NCBI GenBank assembly: GCA_014529385.2
Contig: CM043963.1
Location: 1,616,001 to 1,680,000 of the forward strand
Direction: 5' to 3'
DNA: 64,000 nucleotides
DNA from: Adiantum capillus-veneris
Taxonomy: Eukaryota; Streptophyta; Polypodiopsida; Polypodiales; Pteridaceae
The translations under genes were made by a program, and so were the position numbers. Within the stretch, counting starts at the first letter, position 1; every line of letters begins with the position of its first letter. This document shows positions 54,215-64,000 of this stretch, piece by piece. Below the pieces are notes generated by a model, which did no database searches, was not told the origin of the DNA, and was given only the letters and a program-made list of their open reading frames with translations.

Positions 54215-57008
54215 ATGCAAGCTGTGGAGAAGGCCAAGAAGAAGCTAAACCAAAAAGAGAAGCTACAAGGACTGCATGCATATCAACTGGACCCCGAGTC
54301 AGTCAAAGCGGCAAAAGCATCCTATCTTTCTAAGGAATAGCTGGAAGAACACCACACTACGGTCTTCACTGGCAGGTTCAAGAGTGAAGAAGGGCATCAG
54401 GTGGAGTTGCAGCTCCTACCCAAAAAAGTCTATGATGTAGCTGCCAAGCCAGAAACCAAAGAGGCTAATCGGAGGTTAGGGCTCATACATTTCTACAAGC
54501 AAGAGCCTTGTGGACTGGACTTTCAGAAAGCTTACGAGCTTCTATCCACCATCAAAGAGGACGGAACCGCACAAACATCTGACACCCAAGGGAACAAGGT
54601 CGAGGTAGTAATCACCAAAGAGATAGTGGTAGAGGCACTCAGATTGCCCACTGAAGGAATGACCATGCGGGCAAGAAACATGAAAACTGTAGGCACATTT
54701 ACCAAGGGGACAACCGCGGCTACATTCGCAGATCTCATCCACAAACAGGTGGAAGAGCCAGCCCGTCTGTACCATCAACACTTTCATTTTCTGGCAAAAA
54801 CGCTACCAAGGTACACTACACCAAATCACGCCATGGCCACCACTTTTACTTAGGTTCTTAAGTCAACAACAAGGCAGCTTGTGGACCACGCGCAGTATGT
54901 CTTGACAACCTTGAAGGGCACCAAGAAGGAGGGTAAAATCACATACTTGGGCGCGCCAAAAGTGTTGACAAGAATAGCCTATCATGCCATCGACATGGCC
55001 GACAACCTACCGCCTGCCCCTGAAGAATACATGGATCTTGGCAGCACAACCCTCTCCAAGAGCTACAAGATCAGGTAAAAGATCTTTTAAATCAAGTGAT
55101 GAATCAGATGACAGCTCACCAGAGTGGCACAGCAGTGAGAGCTTTGACAACCAAGAAAAGAGAGCTCGGAGGGAAGAGATGAAGAGGAAAGCTGTGGCTG
55201 CCCACCAAGAGGAGCCAGCTCAAAAACAAGCGCGTTTTGAAAGAGAAAAACAGGCTTATCAGTAGAGTGGGCAAGCACAAGGAAAGGACCCAGAAAAGTG
55301 GGTACCCTCAGGACTGAAAGGACCTCGAACAAAGCATCATACGAGAAAAGAGGCAGATAATCCAACAGATTATTTAGAAAGAATGTACCAAGAGGCCGAA
55401 GCCCTAAAGCTGAAAGAGGCAGAAGAAGCGGCCAAGAAAGCTGAGGAAACAGCTACTCAAAAGCAAATCCAGGTATCTCCCCGACCCACCTCACCACCAC
55501 CGGAACAACATGACCATCCCATGCCTAGCCCACCACCATCACCACCAGGCCAAGGTACCAATGAAGAAGCATAGACTAAAGAAAGAAAAAGATTCTGAAT
55601 CCACCCAACGAACAGAATCTACACAAAAAGCTGACCACACCGAAGGACATGAGAAAAAAGAAGCCGATCCAGAACTGGAGTAGGCAGTGGAAGAAACTGA
55701 TAAGGAAGTAGAAACAGAAAAAGAGCATACCACTACACATGAGACGAAGCCCGAGCCAAAGAAGGCAGAAAGGCCAACACCACCTGAAGAGATAGTAAGA
55801 GTTGAGACCACACCATCCACTTCTACTCAAGCGGAAATTGCGGAGGCATCAAAGCCTTAGGATGGCCAAGTTGATGAACAACGATCTACCTCCACAGAAC
55901 CACCAGCAATTATGACGTAGCAAGAAGCAACATATGAGGCTACAGGCACATCCCAACTGGCAAGACAAGAGGAGTGGTAGTCCAATGATGAAGTTATAAT
56001 ACACGTCAATGAATATGCATGTCAGATACAGGAAATGACTAAGAAACTCCATTCTGCAGCTTTGAACCATAGCACAAAGTCCAAGGAATTAGAAATGGTC
56101 ATCGTCGCTCTTCAAGGAGAGCTAGAAGACAGGATGATTGTCATCACTGATCTCCAAAGGCAGGTGCAAGAGCTAAAGACAGAAGCGGAGCAGCATCAGA
56201 TAGCCAGGGACAAACAAAAAAAGGAATTGGAGGAGTTAGGTGACCTCCTCACCAAATTATCCGATGCCTGCAAGGTAAAAGACAAGCAGCTCACAGAAGT
56301 CACGAATGAACTTTTTACCACCTCTCTGTCAGCTCATGAAATTCAAGTGCAGTTAGATGTAGCCATTGCTTCTCTGCAATATTCCGAATAGAGAATCAGT
56401 GATCATGCCATTTTCTTGCGGCAAATCAGAGAAAATCCAGCCGTGGCCTCGATCAAGGGAGCTGATGAAGTGTACAAGGCACTTGAAAAGAAAAACAAGG
56501 ATTTAGAACTGGAATTAAAGCTTGAACAGTCACAACGCAGAGACCTGGCACTGATGCGGGTTCAAAGAGAGGAGGAGCTCCTAAAGGAGATAACAGAACT
56601 CAAACGGATAAATCAACTCCTCAGAGATGGAAAGCCAGACACGCAAGAAGAGGCGGGCACTTCAGAGCCACCCCACTTAGACATTCCCTCGGTCTTATTT
56701 GCTGAATTTGAGACGCAGTCCACAACAGAGCCGAGTGGTGATGAAGATTTTCAGGTCCACATCACAGACGAAGATACAGTGCCAATGGTCCAACTGTCAA
56801 AAGTTGAAGAAGACGCACTGAATGAGAAAATCACCTTAGAGGTGGATGAGCAGTAGAAGGCCGCGATGGATTAGGAGTTGAGAGTTTTACACTCTATCAG
56901 TGTCACTCAACTCACTCCCAATCAAATCAACGCTCAATGGCACCAACTATCCCTGTCGTACCCTCTCATCAAAGTAGAACTTTTACAGGTAAAAGAAAGG
57001 CTGTACAA
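54215..57008 (+). pseudogene. Long coiled-coil reading frame downstream of GyB pol, interrupted almost only by TAG
   Basis: From ATG 54215 three successive frames encode about 930 codons. The N-terminal part (to about 55075) has a globular region with an Ile-His-Phe-Tyr ... Gly-Asn-Lys-Val-Glu-Val-Val-Ile ... Leu-Arg-Leu-Pro pattern, loosely like the plant transposon-protein domain found in some retroelements. Then come a Ser/Lys/Glu-rich stretch, a Pro-rich stretch (55470-55560), and strong heptad coiled coils (56035-56390, 56416-56640) with an acidic end. Frameshifts lie near 55070 and 55565. Eleven stops are TAG at 54338, 54851, 55263, 55572, 55681, 55858, 55918, 55978, 56389, 56854 and 56872. 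No signal peptide or membrane span is seen. It may be a GyB accessory gene or a separate element. Confidence 0.6.
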
Positions 57009-57013
57009 GGATG

Positions 57014-57468
57014 TGTGCGTATGTTGCATGTGTCAATACAAGGAACTTGCCGATACACTGTGTGCGAGCCACAAATGGCTCCAAGCACACAACAAGCCTA
57101 AACTAGTAAGCCCAAAGATGGCGTTGGTGTGTCACTCACCACTCTACACTTCTTGTCGTGGAGGATTCCTCGCCGCAAAGAAGAGGGAGATGCCGCTACG
57201 CCGCGCTCAACCGCCTCACCGCCGTCGTGCACCGCAATGCTTGATCGCACACACTCTCTCTCTCTCTCTCTCTCTCACGCATACACACACACATAAGGAG
57301 ATGAAGAAGAAGAAGATGGAGATGGAGCAAGAGCACTCTTCAATTGCACAAATGAGAGAATGAGTGAATTTTAGGTTTAGTTGACTTTTATATGAGCTCG
57401 CCCCATTCACACTTGGGCGCCCATGCTTAGCCAAGTAATCCCTTGAATGTTCCAGTTAGAGTACGCCA
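57014..57468 (-). repeat. Truncated second GyA3 LTR
   Basis: It repeats the outer ~455 bases of the neighbouring LTR at an offset of 461 bases (the word CAAGGAACTTGCC occurs at 57039 and 57500). It lacks the inner part of the LTR and is joined at a shared CGCC to the remnant primer site of the next unit. Confidence 0.85.
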
Positions 57469-57472
57469 AAAA

Positions 57473-58054
57473 TGTGCGCGTCTGTCGCACGTATCAATGC
57501 AAGGAACTTGCCGATACACTGTGCGCAAGCCATAAATGGCTCCAAGCACACAACAAGCCTAAACTAGTAAGCTCAAAGATGGCGTTGGTGTGTCACTCAC
57601 CGCTCTACGCTTCCTGTCATGGAGGATTCCTTGCCGCGAAGAAGAGGGAGACGCCGCTACGCCGCGCTCAACCGCCTTGCCGCCGTCGTGCCGCCGCAAT
57701 GCTCGATCGCACACACACACACTCTCTCTCTCTCCCTCACGCATACACACACACACAAGGAGATGAAGAAGAAGAAGATGGAGATGGAGCAAGAGCACTC
57801 TTCAATTGCACAAATGAGAGAATGAGTGAATTTTAGGTTTAGTTGACTTTTATATGAGCTCGCCCCATTCACACTTGGGCGCCCATGCTTAGCCAACTAA
57901 TCCCTTGAATGTTCCAGTTAGAGTGCACCTCTCATTGGCGGTCACTCTTTCCCTTTTCCTATTGGACCGACAAGCCCGGTACCTGACTCTACCAAGTAAA
58001 TAATACAACATCCGTCATAGGTGATAGGGTGTCCGTGAGCTGTGAGGGTTAACA
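57473..58054 (-). repeat. GyA3 LTR, complete
   Basis: 582 bases from TGTTAACCCTCACAG (58054, minus strand) to ...GCGCACA (57473). It is preceded on its inner side by a polypurine tract (58055-58067) and followed outward by TTTT and TGGCG (57472-57464), the spacer and first bases of the tRNA-Asp primer site. Confidence 0.88.
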
Positions 58055-59675
58055 TGCCCCCCTTCCTGTTGTAGATTCAGTCCTCGGAAGCTATTGAGTT
58101 GAAGCTCGTTCGTCAAGGTGAAGAGCATTTGAGATGAATGTTCGTAGCCTCCTTCAATCACTACAAAATCAAACAACATTGGCACAGTAATTGCATTCTC
58201 ATAAGCAATTAAAAAGCATATGCAGTTGTAGGCAGACAATTTGATTGGTAATAGAATTTTAAACCATTTTTCAGCAATAAACATTAAATTGCAATATAAT
58301 CAAACGCATAAACAGCTGTAAAGGTAAAAAATTAAACAAGTCTGGGGTTGCTAATTTAACGATCAAAAAGAACTAAAGATCGACTATTAATACCATTGGT
58401 AAGCTTCTAAATTTTCTCTACTCAATTAAGTTGTTTAATCGCGAGAGCCACGTATTTCATGTTCAAGGGCTGACTAGAGACTATACCCAGAAGACCTTGT
58501 AGTTAAGCTACGATAAAAGGAATCTCTCATGAAATCATCGCTTGACTAATTACTTTTTCTTTGACCCCCCAAAGTCTTTCACATTGTTTTGATTTTGATG
58601 TGTGTGCTTATTTTGTATGCCTTGGGTTTTTTGCTTTTCATGGCAAAGCGCCTACACTGGGAACCTCTAGGGCTCTAGTACCATAGGTGATACATGTGAG
58701 TGAAGTACCAAATCAAGCTGAGGTTTCTCTTCCAGCTTAAGATTTTACATTGTGGCACTTTGATTTTTTGTTTATTCGTTTTCAACATTCTAATTTTGTA
58801 ACTTTGGGGGGTTTTATTACATTGTTACCCTCCCAAGCTCATCACATTAGTAAACTCCCTTTATAATACTTAAGCTAAAGGTCAATAGGGACTAAGCCCA
58901 CTAGAAACCCCTAGTACATTTCACACAATGCTGCCTTAATCGGATCAAGAACCTACGTAACCATTGATTATTAGGAAGGCATTCCCCATGGTATTAAGAG
59001 AAGATCTCTAACACCTAGCTTGGTCAAACTAGCTTAGTCGGACTGTTTGATTTTTAAACCTAGACAAGTGATTATGACAAAAAATTACATTGAATTAAAT
59101 GTTTGATAGTAAGAAAATGTGTTGACTATTATGCTACCAATCACAATTAAAGCAGACAAACATGGATGCAAAAAGATAAGGGGCAATGCTAATGGACAAG
59201 AAACACCTGTTTGTGTTGATGGTCGCGCTTGATTTGAAGTGTGAACGAGAGAAAGATTCCATGAAGGTCCAAATCCTAACAACAGCAACACGTTCTTGTA
59301 CACACTAGGAAACACAAAGAATACCTCCAGGAGGCACATCAATGGGAAAAAGGAACTTTGCTAATCACTCAACTCTAAAACAGAAACAGTCATATTGCAC
59401 TAATCCTACCTACCCTCCATCACTCGAGTGATGAGGATCATAGGTGTTTTATAACATAGGTTTCTGTTTCAGTGTACCAAATGTGAATGTGTAGGTCTGG
59501 GTCAAATGTTTTGACTTTTATTGTGCATACTCGTTTGCTTATTGCTCTTGCTCTTCTTTTTTTGTGAGTATAAGGTAAGGCTATATATATATACATTCCC
59601 GAAGATTGGTGATTGAGAGGTCAGGGAAACAAGGGTAAGAGGAAAATAATTCAATAGGCTGACGTGAATGAAAAA
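58055..59675 (-). other. GyA3 3' internal non-coding region with polypurine tract
   Basis: Colinear with GyA2 27493-29100. The purine tract CAGGAAGGGGGGCA next to the LTR serves as plus-strand primer by analogy. No reading frame stands out, and the GyA1 accessory frame is absent. Confidence 0.75.
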
Positions 59676-59689
59676 TTCCCCCCTTCCTT
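59676..59689 (-). promoter_or_regulatory. GyA3 internal polypurine tract-like motif
   Basis: On the minus strand AAGGAAGGGGGGAA directly follows the polyprotein stop. The TGTTTGCTGACA that follows in GyA1 and GyA2 is degenerate here. Confidence 0.45.
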
Positions 59690-59694
59690 GGGTA

Positions 59695-61500
59695 GATCAT
59701 ACCGTTTGAAATGTGCTTGCCACCCTTTGAAACCAATTGTTCCAGTCGGTAATAGGTGAAGATTTTTGCCAGTAGTTTTCTATTACCGTAGGTGCCTCAT
59801 CGATTTGAAAGGGTGGTAAGGTACTCTCCCAGGATCGAACTTGAAGTGGTATGCATTACATGAGGAGCTAGAAGCTTCATGGGAATCCCCTCTTCCTGAG
59901 CTAGGTGGAATAAATCGTTTTTTCTTTGATACCCAAACTAGCTCTGGAGCGGGTGTGTAGCATTCTGTGATTTTTTTCTTTCCACGATCATCAATTCATT
60001 TTGGAGCTACAGGATTGGGCGCACATGGGTCAGGTGACAAGTAAGAGCACAATCTACGTTTTGGCACCCAGATTTGATCATTTCCTTGATAATAGCCTTG
60101 GGGCTTCCAATAGTCATTTAGGAATCCACCGCCATGTTTCCTTACATTTTTTGGGTCGAGTGGGATGTTTCTTACAAGGCTTCTGTTTTTTAGCACTAGA
60201 TATGGTCGCTAAAGAAGCTTTAGGGACCCATTTGTATGTTCTTTTTGTTATATTAGGATGAGTCTTGTCGGAAGCTATATGCAATACTTGTAGCATATTT
60301 AAGGGTACGGGCATTTCATCCCCCTCAGGTGTTACCCAGGTCGTCCCCCTATTTCCCCAAGTGTCTATGGTTGCTGCTAGGTGGACCCAATCCACATTGT
60401 CCGACTCAGTCATCCCAGGTAGTACATCCATATAAGGAGAATCTTCCCCAACATCAGTGTCCGCTTTACACGTGTAACAATACTGCAATGGGGCCGAGTG
60501 AACTGTGGTGTCATATCTATGATCAATTATAAACCTGTTTCCTAGGGGATGTGCTTGACCAGTTACAAGATCCACTCGGATGACCGAATCTTGGAACTGC
60601 AAGTAGACATGGTTTTTAGACCAGTCATGCACCATCTTTGCTTCCCTCATGAAAGGACGTCCTAAGATCATCTCAGTTGCCATAGTGTGCTTGGAGAAAT
60701 CCATAACAATGAGGGTTACTCTTATTTTATGTCCAAAGACCTTGATCCTGAGATCTTCTAGCATCCCAATAGGTTTAACAATAGCCCATTGGCCATCTTC
60801 ACTACTATGGTTGTGGTTGCAAGGTGAGGTCTTCCCATAGTTTCCCAGCAATTTTTAGTCACAATGCTAACCCTAGCGCCACCATCAAGGATTCCCTTCA
60901 CAGTTAATCCCTTAGTAGTGATTGGTATGGTTGCATTGGATTCATCACCCTCAAAGTATTGTCCCAACTTGTTAATAGGTATTTCTATAACAAGGTTCTC
61001 ATCTAGGTTGGGTTGTGGATCTAAGTGTTCCTTCTCTATTGGCATCTCCCCAGCTCCATCCATCTGTGCAAATTGTGGTAGCCCAAACTTTAGTTCTTTA
61101 TTGAGGAAGGCTCGAAGAGCTGAGACTAGCTCAGGGTCTTTGTATAGTTTGGACATGATGGCGGTTCTAACTTCTGAAGACATGAAATCCATCAATTTGG
61201 CAATGTTTAACGGCACCTTTTGGCCTTAGTCCCTTAGTCCCTTGACGTGGGGAAGATGGGATCTCCATTTCTTTGATAGGATCAAGTAGTCCCTTTGTAA
61301 ACATTCTTTTCATCAAGAAGTGAGTACGCCCACTTTCCCATGACTTTAAGTCACTTTCTTCTTGGATGATACTAGGTATAGCTAAGGGTCCATGGACTTG
61401 GTGAGGTTGTTGTTGTGTAGGGAACACGGTGTCTGTAATTTGGATCTGCCTAGGTGTTGGTTCTAGATCCCTTTGGGTATCTTCTACCAAACTCCTTAAT
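59695..61500 (-). pseudogene. GyA3 protease 1 and Trp-Val-Pro-Lys tail
   Basis: Protease 1 reads Lys-Gly-Ile-Leu-Asp-Gly-Gly-Ala-Arg-Val-Ser-Ile-Val-Thr (about 60860-60905) and Ile-Leu-Gly-Arg-Pro-Phe-Met-Arg-Glu (about 60645-60670). The frame then passes straight from the protease end (Leu-Asn-Met-Leu-Gln) into the tail (Lys-Thr-His-Pro-Asn) at about 60266, skipping RT, RNase H, integrase and protease 2 exactly as in GyA2. Tail motifs Trp-Val-Pro-Lys and Trp-Ile-Pro-Lys follow, but the last third is shortened. Frameshifts near 60780, 60110 and 61220 inactivate this copy. Confidence 0.83.
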
Positions 61501-61622
61501 TGCTTGACTCGCTCAATCTCCTTTGTAGGGTATGGATAAGTTCCTATCTTCTTCTTGGATCCTGGCCATTGCGGCTCATGAAGATCTTCCTTGTTGGTTT
61601 CTATCTTAGTGGAAGTTTTGGT

Positions 61623-64000
61623 CTACATGGTTTCACTTGAATCAGAATCCTCTTCAGCGTCATTCATATATACGGGGTCGTTATCAGTCCCTATGTTGGT
61701 CTTTGAACTGGGGTCTGACTTTGCTGCTTTTTGAGATCTCTTCCTTCGTGTTTTCTTCTTTTTCTGAGATTGGGCAATTGATGTCGTGTCTCTCTCCTCA
61801 AGAATATATATATTTTTTTGGAGCATCGATCGTGTGAGTACATTTACTGGTACCACACGCGTACTTTGTGATGCCTCCTCGGTAACTTCAATCAAGTTTA
61901 ATGGCGTGATCTTTGGTGCATTTGGATTATTTGGACATTGGGCAATCAAATGATCTATGCCACATCGATTACACATAAGTATCGGCATTGTAGGCGTGCG
62001 CGCTTGATTGGTTTGCATTAGTGTGGCGTTTTTTTGTAGCCTAATAGGACACTCGGCTACACGATGTGGACCTCCACACTCATAACATTGAAGAGGTGGT
62101 CTCTTAGCACTGTAATTGATATTTGGGCCTCTTGCCACAAGAGCAGCTACTTGATATACAGGTTTGACTTGTCCCCAATAGTCCTCCATGTAGTATTGTG
62201 GACTTTCTTCAAGCACATCCATCCCATAGGAAATATTAGGATCTATATCTTCCTCACAGCCTTCCAAACAAGAGATAGATGACTCACAACCCACTTGATT
62301 CATAGAAGTGATTCTCGGATGTGGTGGTTGCGGTCCTAGCACTGGAGGTGGTAAAGGTGTTGTTTGAACAACATTTTGGGCCCTAGGGACCATGTGTTGT
62401 GCTGTTTGTTCAAGAGGTGAGGCCGAAATCAATGCAAGCACTCGAGGTGTGTATGTCCATGCTAAGGTTGGTCTATTGGCCATCACGCGCTTAAATACTA
62501 TGCAATCCTTAGCTTGATGACCATACCTTCCACATGCATTGCAATTCCCATTCAATTTTACTCTAAAAGTAGGGCATTCACTGGTACTATGCGGTCCATA
62601 GCAAACTGAGCACCATAGTTGCTCCCTTCTTGGATACATATGATTGTTTTGCGGAGCACGATTGTCTCTAAGACTCTCTTGAATAGCCTTGGTGAGATCT
62701 GTTAAAGTCATCTCAGATATCTTTGGCTCCTTAGCAATAGGATTTAGGGTCATTGGCTGATGCCCCGATGCTTGTGAGCTAATAGATTTAGGCTCAACAG
62801 ACACTCTTTCTCCTTGAATCATTAAACTATCCTCCAATTGGATCGCATTGGTGGTGACTGCTTCCCAAGTGGTGATACCTCTAATGACTAGGCCATTGTA
62901 GATATCCTCATGTCGTAATCCCCTAATGAATCTATCGAGAAATTGATTATTATTGAAGTGCTCATTTGGATTACAACGAGAATTCAAATGCTTCAATCGA
63001 CTAATAAAGTGTCTCACCGACACTCCTTCCTCTCGTTGGGCTTTATGGAGCTGAGAGGCTAAAGCACTCCCTCTCGTATGTATTCTTTCAAGAATAGTCT
63101 CCTAAGAGTAGGGTAAATCGTTTTTTCTTCCACCCTTAGGGTTCTATACCAATCCCCTGCCTTCCCACTTAAGGTTAGGCTTAAAGCATTACTCTTATGC
63201 AGGTCATTGTGTTCTCCTAGAGAATCACATATTTGTTCAAACACTTCGATATGCTTTCTCACATCCCCGTCTCCACTAAATTTTTGTGTGAGCTTGGCTA
63301 TTTGTACTGCCTTACTTCTAGGTTCTCTATCAGGCGTGTTACACATATTCTCAGCAATAGATCGACCAATAGCTTGAGTAAATGTTGCCAAGTCACCTAA
63401 GTGAGCAGGAACCATGGGTGGAGGTGCTCCAGAGACTACATGTGGAGTCGATATTGGCATTGGGCTTGGCGCATAGGAAGCCCTTGGGTTCCACATTTGA
63501 TACGGGGTTGTGCCATGTGGCGGTCCATAGTTCATAGGCGTGGCCCTAGGCATAGCAGACGTTGGATGTGACATGCTAATGCTAGCCGGAATAGTCCCAT
63601 GGAAATAAGAACTTGGGTGTTGTGGTTGTGGAGCATAGGTTGTTGAAACAATGGGAGGGGTAGGGACTACATGAGTACGATGACCCATAGGTGCATACGA
63701 TTGGTACACACTTGTAGGTAGTGTTACAGGCATTGAGATACCATGTAGTGGTGCTTTAATAACAAATGAGGTCCATGGCGCGTTTCTTGGCATGCCCATC
63801 ATTGGGGTAGGAATGGTAGCCGTGGTCTCATCAATGGAAAGATGAGCTAGACTTGGAAAGGTGAAGCTATCACTTGTGGGCTCAGATTGCACTGAGACCC
63901 CTGGAGAAACAACATATGGAGGATCCACCAGACTTACCGAGGGAGTCTCCATTTGCGATAAGGTCGGTTGTTTAGCCTTTCCTGTATCCAAGAATCTCAT
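61623..64000 (-). pseudogene. GyA3 gag with four zinc knuckles, N-terminus outside window
   Basis: The frame from 64000 to 63059 holds the Pro/Met-rich N-terminal region and the capsid domain (Gly-Lys-Ala-Gly-Asp-Trp-Tyr ... Leu-Phe-Leu-Lys-Glu-Tyr-Ile-Arg). After a frameshift near 63040 the frame 63023-61623 continues through four knuckles. These are Cys-Ser-Val-Cys-x3-His-x4-Cys (about 62615-62577), Cys-Asn-Ala-Cys-x4-His-x4-Cys (about 62543-62502), Cys-Tyr-Glu-Cys-x3-His-x4-Cys (about 62085-62047) and Cys-Asn-Arg-Cys-x3-His-x4-Cys (about 61966-61928). It is nearly intact otherwise and closely parallels GyA2. Confidence 0.87.

Larger units (their letters stand above)
22613..57013 (+). mobile_element. 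GyB: large Ty3/gypsy retrotransposon hosting a CACTA element
   Basis: The 5' LTR (22613-23525), tRNA-Asp primer site and repeat-rich leader are followed, after a 17 kb CACTA insertion, by gag, protease, RT, RNase H, integrase, a second protease-like domain and a motif tail up to 53195. The stretch 53196-57013 with a long coiled-coil frame is probably its 3' internal region, but no GyB 3' LTR is visible, so the right boundary is inferred. GyA3 interrupts the sequence at 57014. Without the CACTA insert the visible GyB sequence is about 17.4 kb. Confidence 0.75.
57014..64000 (-). mobile_element. GyA3: non-autonomous gag-protease gypsy element with compound 3' LTR
   Basis: A minus-strand GyA copy running past the right edge of the window. 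It has the same gag-protease-tail content and the same pol deletion junction (about 60266) as GyA2. At its 3' side there is a complete LTR (57473-58054) followed by a primer-site remnant and a second, truncated LTR (57014-57468). The left flank is the coiled-coil frame. ggatg (57009-57013) is the candidate target sequence; its partner lies outside. Confidence 0.87.

Noticed and set aside
54215-57008. Nuclear stop-codon reassignment of TAG to Gln
   Set aside because: TAG also appears as an ordinary stop in neighbouring elements, and CHG-context deamination in a silenced plant transposon is a simpler explanation; kept only as an alternative to test.
1-64000. tRNA, rRNA, CRISPR or host protein-coding genes
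   Set aside because: I found no cloverleaf-like tRNA, rRNA signature or regularly spaced direct-repeat array; tRNA-like matches are primer-binding sites of LTR elements, and every sizeable reading frame maps to a transposable element or a probable one.

Overview
This window reads as intergenic heterochromatin of a land-plant nuclear genome. I find no host gene, rRNA, tRNA or CRISPR array; nearly every kilobase belongs to a transposable element. Plant origin is supported by Ty3/gypsy elements with primer-binding sites matching plant tRNA-Asp, Ty1/copia elements with initiator-Met-type sites, a CACTA DNA transposon with Transposase_21 and Transposase_24 type genes, and an L1-like LINE. A fragment resembling a Penelope-like reverse transcriptase hints at a non-angiosperm such as a conifer or fern, but that is weak inference. 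Element names below (GyA, GyB, GyD, CoE, CoF) are local labels.

Layout, left to right. 1-10863 (+) is GyA1, a decayed but pol-bearing gypsy copy with a LINE tail at 1149-2925. Its 3' LTR abuts an inverted LTR fragment (10864-11080) that sits inside CoE, a minus-strand copia element (11081-15941) which also carries a small hAT-like MITE. CoE interrupts GyD, an older minus-strand gypsy element (15942-22262). GyD is also split by CoF, a complete 3.2 kb non-autonomous copia element (18015-21221, target duplication gatgc). A Penelope-like fragment follows (22265-22600).

From 22613 to 57013 (+) lies GyB, a large gypsy element with 5' LTR, tRNA-Asp primer site, repeat-rich leader, gag, protease, RT, RNase H, integrase, a second protease-like domain and, further 3', a long coiled-coil reading frame of uncertain ownership. 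Its leader was invaded by a CACTA transposon (24619-41573, target duplication CCA). That transposon was in turn invaded, in the last exon of its transposase gene, by GyA2 (26917-35743 minus, duplication cacat). GyA3 (57014 to beyond 64000, minus) closes the window.

The most interesting material is the GyA/GyB lineage. Both families appear to carry two aspartic-protease-like domains, one before RT with an unusual Asp-Gly-Gly-Ala motif and one after integrase (Asp-Ile-Gly-Ala in GyB, Asp-Met-Gly-Ala in GyA1), followed by a tail of repeated Trp-Val-Pro-Lys motifs. GyA2 and GyA3 are gag-protease-only derivatives that share one pol deletion relative to GyA1, so the window holds a decayed pol-bearing element beside its presumed parasites. 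In the reading frames at 54-57 kb all eleven premature stops outside one frameshift zone are TAG and fit Gln positions, a pattern expected from methylated CAG decay.
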